NCBI GenBank assembly: GCA_023136395.1
Contig: JAGLRI010000060.1
Span: forward strand, 1-7,357
Length of the DNA stretch: 7,357 nt
Reading direction: 5' to 3'
Origin: Candidatus Bathyarchaeota archaeon
GTDB lineage: Archaea > Thermoproteota > Bathyarchaeia > Bathyarchaeales > Bathyarchaeaceae
Every line of letters starts with the position of its first letter. Within the stretch, counting starts at the first letter, position 1. A program made the translations under genes and the position numbers. The notes beneath the pieces are model-generated. The model ran no database searches. It was not told where the DNA came from and was given only the letters and a program-made list of their open reading frames with translations. This document shows, one piece after another, positions 5,077-7,357 of the stretch.

Positions 5077-6838
5077 AGTAGATGCTTGCTAGGTGCCAGT
5101 CGATGCAGGAAAGACCCTTTTATTAGATCAGATTAGAAAAAGCACAGTTCAAGCTCGCGAAGCGGGGGGTATAACCCAGCACATTGGCGCAAGCTTCTTT
5201 CCAATTGACACCCTCATTGAAGTATGTGGATCTTTTTTAGACAGGATAAAGGGGGAAGTGCAGATTCCCGGGCTGCTTGTAATAGATACTCCGGGACACG
5301 AAGCCTTTGCCAACCTCAGAAAGAGAGGCGGTGGTGTAGCTGATATTGTAATCCTTGTAATCGACGTGTTGAAGGGACTTGAAGCTCAAACCTACGAGTG
5401 CATTGAAATCCTAAAAGCGAGGAAAACACCATTTCTCGTTGCCGCAAATAAAATCGACAGAATATCTGGTTGGAAATCAAAACCTACCACTTCTTTTCTA
5501 CAGTTTTATCAGGATCAGGATCCTAACGTTCGCAGAGACCTCGATGAGCACTTATATTCCATTATGGGAGCATTTTCCAGAATCGGTTTTCAAACTGATC
5601 GCTTCGATAAAATATCAGATTTCACTCGAACCGTCGCCATAGTACCAGTGAGCGCCAAAACAGGTTCGGGTGTACCTGAGCTTTTAGGAGTCCTTGTAGG
5701 CTTAACTCAGCAATATTTGCATGATCGACTTGAGGTGACTGAAGGTCCAGCAAAAGGAACAGTTTTAGAAGTGAACGAGGAAAGGGGACTTGGGATCACC
5801 ATCAATTCCATTATTTATGACGGGATACTTCGAAAAGAGGATATTATTGTTGTTGGGGGAAAAGAAGAACCCATTATCACAAAGGTTCGCGCTGTCCTTC
5901 TACCAAAACCCCTCGATGAAATTAGAGATCCAAGAGATAAATTCGACTCGGTAGATATGGTTTCTGCAGCAGCTGGAGTAAAAATAGCCGCGGCAAATCT
6001 TGAGAATGCTCTCCCGGGGGCATCTCTGTTTGTAATTCCTTCAGAAAACCTCACGGAGTCTTATGTGAATACTATTTCTGAGGAAATCGAGAAACTTAGG
6101 ATAGAAACAGACATAAATGGCATTATATTAAAAACGGATGCGTTGGGGTCTCTCGAGGCCATTGCTACCAGTTTAATGAATAATAACGTACCGATAAGGT
6201 TGGCGGATGTTGGTGACGTTTCTAAAAGAGACATTATGGAAGCAGTGGTAGTTAAACAAAATGAACCCCTTTACGGAGTTGTTCTCGCTTTTAATGTGAA
6301 AGCATTAGTTGATGCAGAAACTGAAGCGAAAGATCGGGAGATTCCAATATTCAAACATAACATAATTTATCATCTAATTGACGACTATACCCATTGGTTA
6401 AAACGTCAAAGGGAAGCACGCCTACAAAGTGAATTTGATGACTTAATAAAACCTAGCAAAATCAAGCTCCTTCCCGATTACATCTTTAGGAAAGCAAAGC
6501 CTGCCATTGTAGGTGTTGATGTTCTAGCGGGACAAATTAAACCACGACACGTGTTAATTAAAGAAGATGGCGTGGATATAGGTGAAATCATGCAAATCCA
6601 AAATCGAGGACAATCTGCATCCGAAGCTAAAAAAGGAGAACAAGTAGCAATCTCGCTAAATAAACCTGTTGTCGGACGTCACATCAACGTAGGAGATGTA
6701 CTCTATGTTAAAGTACCAGAATCTCACGCTAAAATTCTGTTAACAAAATTTCAAAATCGCTTATCTATTGATGAGATAGATGCCTTAAACGAACTTGTCG
6801 AAATAATGAAATCCAAAACTCCCTTCTGGGGCGCTTAA
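5028..6838 (+). CDS. infB: Translation initiation factor aIF5B (IF2 family GTPase), interrupted by a 32-nt segment at 5067-5098
   Basis: aIF5B is the ribosome-dependent GTPase that promotes subunit joining and initiator tRNA positioning. Codons 5028-5066 encode MPIRQPIVCVLGH; codons 5099-6838 continue VDAGKT and on. Joined, they give 592 aa, the usual archaeal size. GTPase motifs in the joined protein are G1 GHVDAGKT (12-19), switch I AGGITQHIGA (35-44), G3 DTPGHE (76-81), G4 NKID (130-133) and G5 SAK (198-200). Beta-barrel and C-terminal tRNA-binding domains follow, including LKTDALGSLEA and KPVVGRH. Direct reading fails: exon 1's frame hits TAG at 5079-5081, and the downstream frame has TAA 5075-5077 and TAG 5090-5092. 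The 579 codons after the break are intact, so the gene appears to be under selection. Starting instead at GTG 5093 would lose the first strand and half of the P-loop. An mRNA intron is the leading explanation; artefact or recent inactivation is not excluded. Confidence 0.9.
5067..5098 (+). other. Candidate 32-nt mRNA intron (or other frame-breaking insertion) inside the infB P-loop
   Basis: Deleting exactly 32 nt between CAT (5064-5066) and GTC (5099-5101) restores Gly-His-Val-Asp-Ala-Gly-Lys-Thr in frame; shifting the cut by one base right would give Gly-His-Ile-Asp, and other shifts destroy the motif. The segment is about 47% GC and starts AACTTGGC and ends GTGCCA. It folds with its flanks: GCAU 5063-5066 with AUGC 5103-5106, a small 1x2 internal loop, AC 5068-5069 with GU 5099-5100, bulged U5070, and UGGC 5071-5074 with GCCA 5095-5098. 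Both deduced junctions fall at or beside irregularities in this stem. It lacks the classical 3-nt bulge/4-bp helix/3-nt bulge geometry, so splicing by the tRNA endonuclease is plausible but unproven. Size is in the range of small archaeal introns. Confidence 0.6.
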
Positions 6839-6907
6839 TTACTCAATGTTATTTATGTTATAATTAACCTTAAGACGTGACGAAGTGTGATCGTGTCAAA
6901 CCGTATC

Positions 6908-6914
6908 TTTAAAT
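6908..6914 (+). promoter_or_regulatory. rps6e: Putative TATA box for rps6e
   Basis: TTTAAAT at 6908-6914, about 50 nt before the S6e ATG, is a plausible TATA element; initiation near 6935 would leave a leader of about 30 nt carrying GTGAGGAG (6946-6953). Another A/T stretch, TTATAATTAA near 6859-6868, is a weaker candidate. The 126-nt gap between infB and rps6e holds no gene that I can see. Confidence 0.4.
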
Positions 6915-6964
6915 GTTAAAACATTATTCTATCTTTGAAAACATAGTGAGGAGCAAATTTGCTT

Positions 6965-7357
6965 ATGGCAAAATTTCAAATTATAATCTCTGACCCAGAA
7001 ACGGGACAATCTCAATCCATTGAAATGGAGGGAAACCGAGCGGTTCCCTTGATTGGAAGAAAACTTGGAGAAGTAATTGATGGGTCAATAGTTGATATGT
7101 CTGGACATGAGCTTCGGTTAACTGGGGGATCTGACAAAGACGGTTTTCCTATGCGACCCAGTGTTCACGGAGGAGTTCGAATCCGCGCAATGATAAGCGG
7201 TGGAACAGGTTTTCGGTCACATAAAAAAGGCGAGAGAAAAAGAAAAAGCCTCCGCGGGAACGTTATTACTGAAGACATCGTTCAAGTAAACATGAAACTC
7301 GTGAAGAAGCCACAGAAGGAAGAGAAGAAGGCAGCGAAACCGGTTAAGAAAGTTGTA
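6965..7357 (+). CDS. rps6e: Ribosomal protein S6e (eS6), 3' end outside window
   Basis: 131 codons are visible without a stop, so the gene runs off the right edge, probably by only a few codons since archaeal S6e is about 125-140 aa. Family landmarks are FQIIISDPETG, LIGRKLGEVIDG, GHELRLTGGSDKDGFPMRP, GGVRIRAMISGGTGFR, and the basic KKGERKRKSLRGN, followed by EDIVQVN and a Lys-rich tail. It is a small-subunit protein of the archaeal/eukaryal set. ATG 6965 gives the usual MAKF start, 11 nt from GTGAGGAG (6946-6953). An in-frame TTG at 6959 has tighter 5-nt spacing and would add two residues (Met-Leu), so the start is not fully settled. In many archaea the next gene is the aIF2 gamma subunit, which would lie beyond the window. 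Confidence 0.96.
   Translation, partial: MAKFQIIISDPETGQSQSIEMEGNRAVPLIGRKLGEVIDGSIVDMSGHELRLTGGSDKDGFPMRPSVHGGVRIRAMISGGTGFRSHKKGERKRKSLRGNVITEDIVQVNMKLVKKPQKEEKKAAKPVKKVV

Noticed and set aside
5067..5098. A single-base sequencing or assembly indel as the cause of the infB frame break
   Set aside because: Stops occur in both relevant frames inside the segment (TAG 5079-5081 in the upstream frame; TAA 5075-5077 and TAG 5090-5092 in the downstream frame), so one indel cannot join the frames. Read-through would also put extra residues in the P-loop. A larger assembly artefact is still possible.
5067..5098. Intein in aIF5B
   Set aside because: Inteins are known in some archaeal IF2/aIF5B genes, but they are over 100 residues and in frame. 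This segment is 32 nt, contains stops and is not a multiple of three.
5055..5098. Programmed translational bypass (phage T4 gene 60-like hop)
   Set aside because: A hop needs matching take-off and landing codons. The codon before the break is CAT and the one before resumption is CCA, which one tRNA would not read. A Val-to-Val hop (GTA 5055 to GTG 5093) would delete Leu-Gly-His of the P-loop.
5061..5110. tRNA-like gene overlapping the insert (GGGCATA followed by a D-arm-like stretch)
   Set aside because: No matching 3' acceptor strand, T-arm or anticodon arm could be found downstream.
6874..6898. Spaced GTGA/GTGT repeats between infB and rps6e as a possible operator
   Set aside because: The copies are short and irregular with no clean symmetry, so they are indistinguishable from chance.

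Overview
This window is archaeal chromosomal DNA with moderate to low GC by eye. Every recognisable gene is on the + strand. The archaeal assignment rests on archaeal/eukaryal-type proteins (L7Ae, S28e, L24e, S6e, aIF5B), an archaeal-type glutamyl-tRNA synthetase, GGTG/GAGG-type Shine-Dalgarno sites, and TATA-like boxes about 45-55 nt ahead of transcription units. The lineage cannot be fixed from the sequence alone; a Bathyarchaeia/TACK-like or methanogen-related archaeon is a guess.

Left part (1-3471). The 3' end of a geranylgeranyl/polyprenyl diphosphate synthase gene is cut by the window edge. It is followed closely by gltX (glutamyl-tRNA synthetase). After a 55-nt gap comes an opine/octopine dehydrogenase-family oxidoreductase of unknown substrate. 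Together these cover isoprenoid lipid synthesis, tRNA charging and an orphan NAD(P)-dependent reaction.

Right part (3609-7357). This is the translation cluster rpl7ae - rps28e - rpl24e - ndk - infB (aIF5B) - rps6e, an order familiar from many archaea. The first four genes are tightly packed, with 4-nt stop/start overlaps at L7Ae/S28e and L24e/NDK. infB and rps6e each have their own upstream gap with a TATA-like element. rps6e runs off the right edge.

The main surprise is in infB. A well-formed start region (SD plus TTG) encodes the canonical first 13 residues, ending in the first two P-loop residues (Gly-His). A 32-nt segment (5067-5098) with in-frame stops then follows, and the gene resumes exactly at the next P-loop residues (Val-Asp-Ala-Gly-Lys-Thr) and stays open for 579 codons. 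Removing exactly 32 nt restores a standard-length (592 aa) aIF5B with a perfect GHVDAGKT motif. The segment's ends fall within a hairpin formed with the flanking exons, and its 5' part is also complementary over 9 nt to the mRNA leader just ahead of the SD. This looks like a tiny mRNA intron in an essential translation GTPase, possibly with alternative leader pairing. The hairpin is not a canonical bulge-helix-bulge, and an assembly artefact or a broken gene remains possible.

No CRISPR array, tRNA, rRNA or transposon was seen. No gene-free stretch exceeds about 155 nt.
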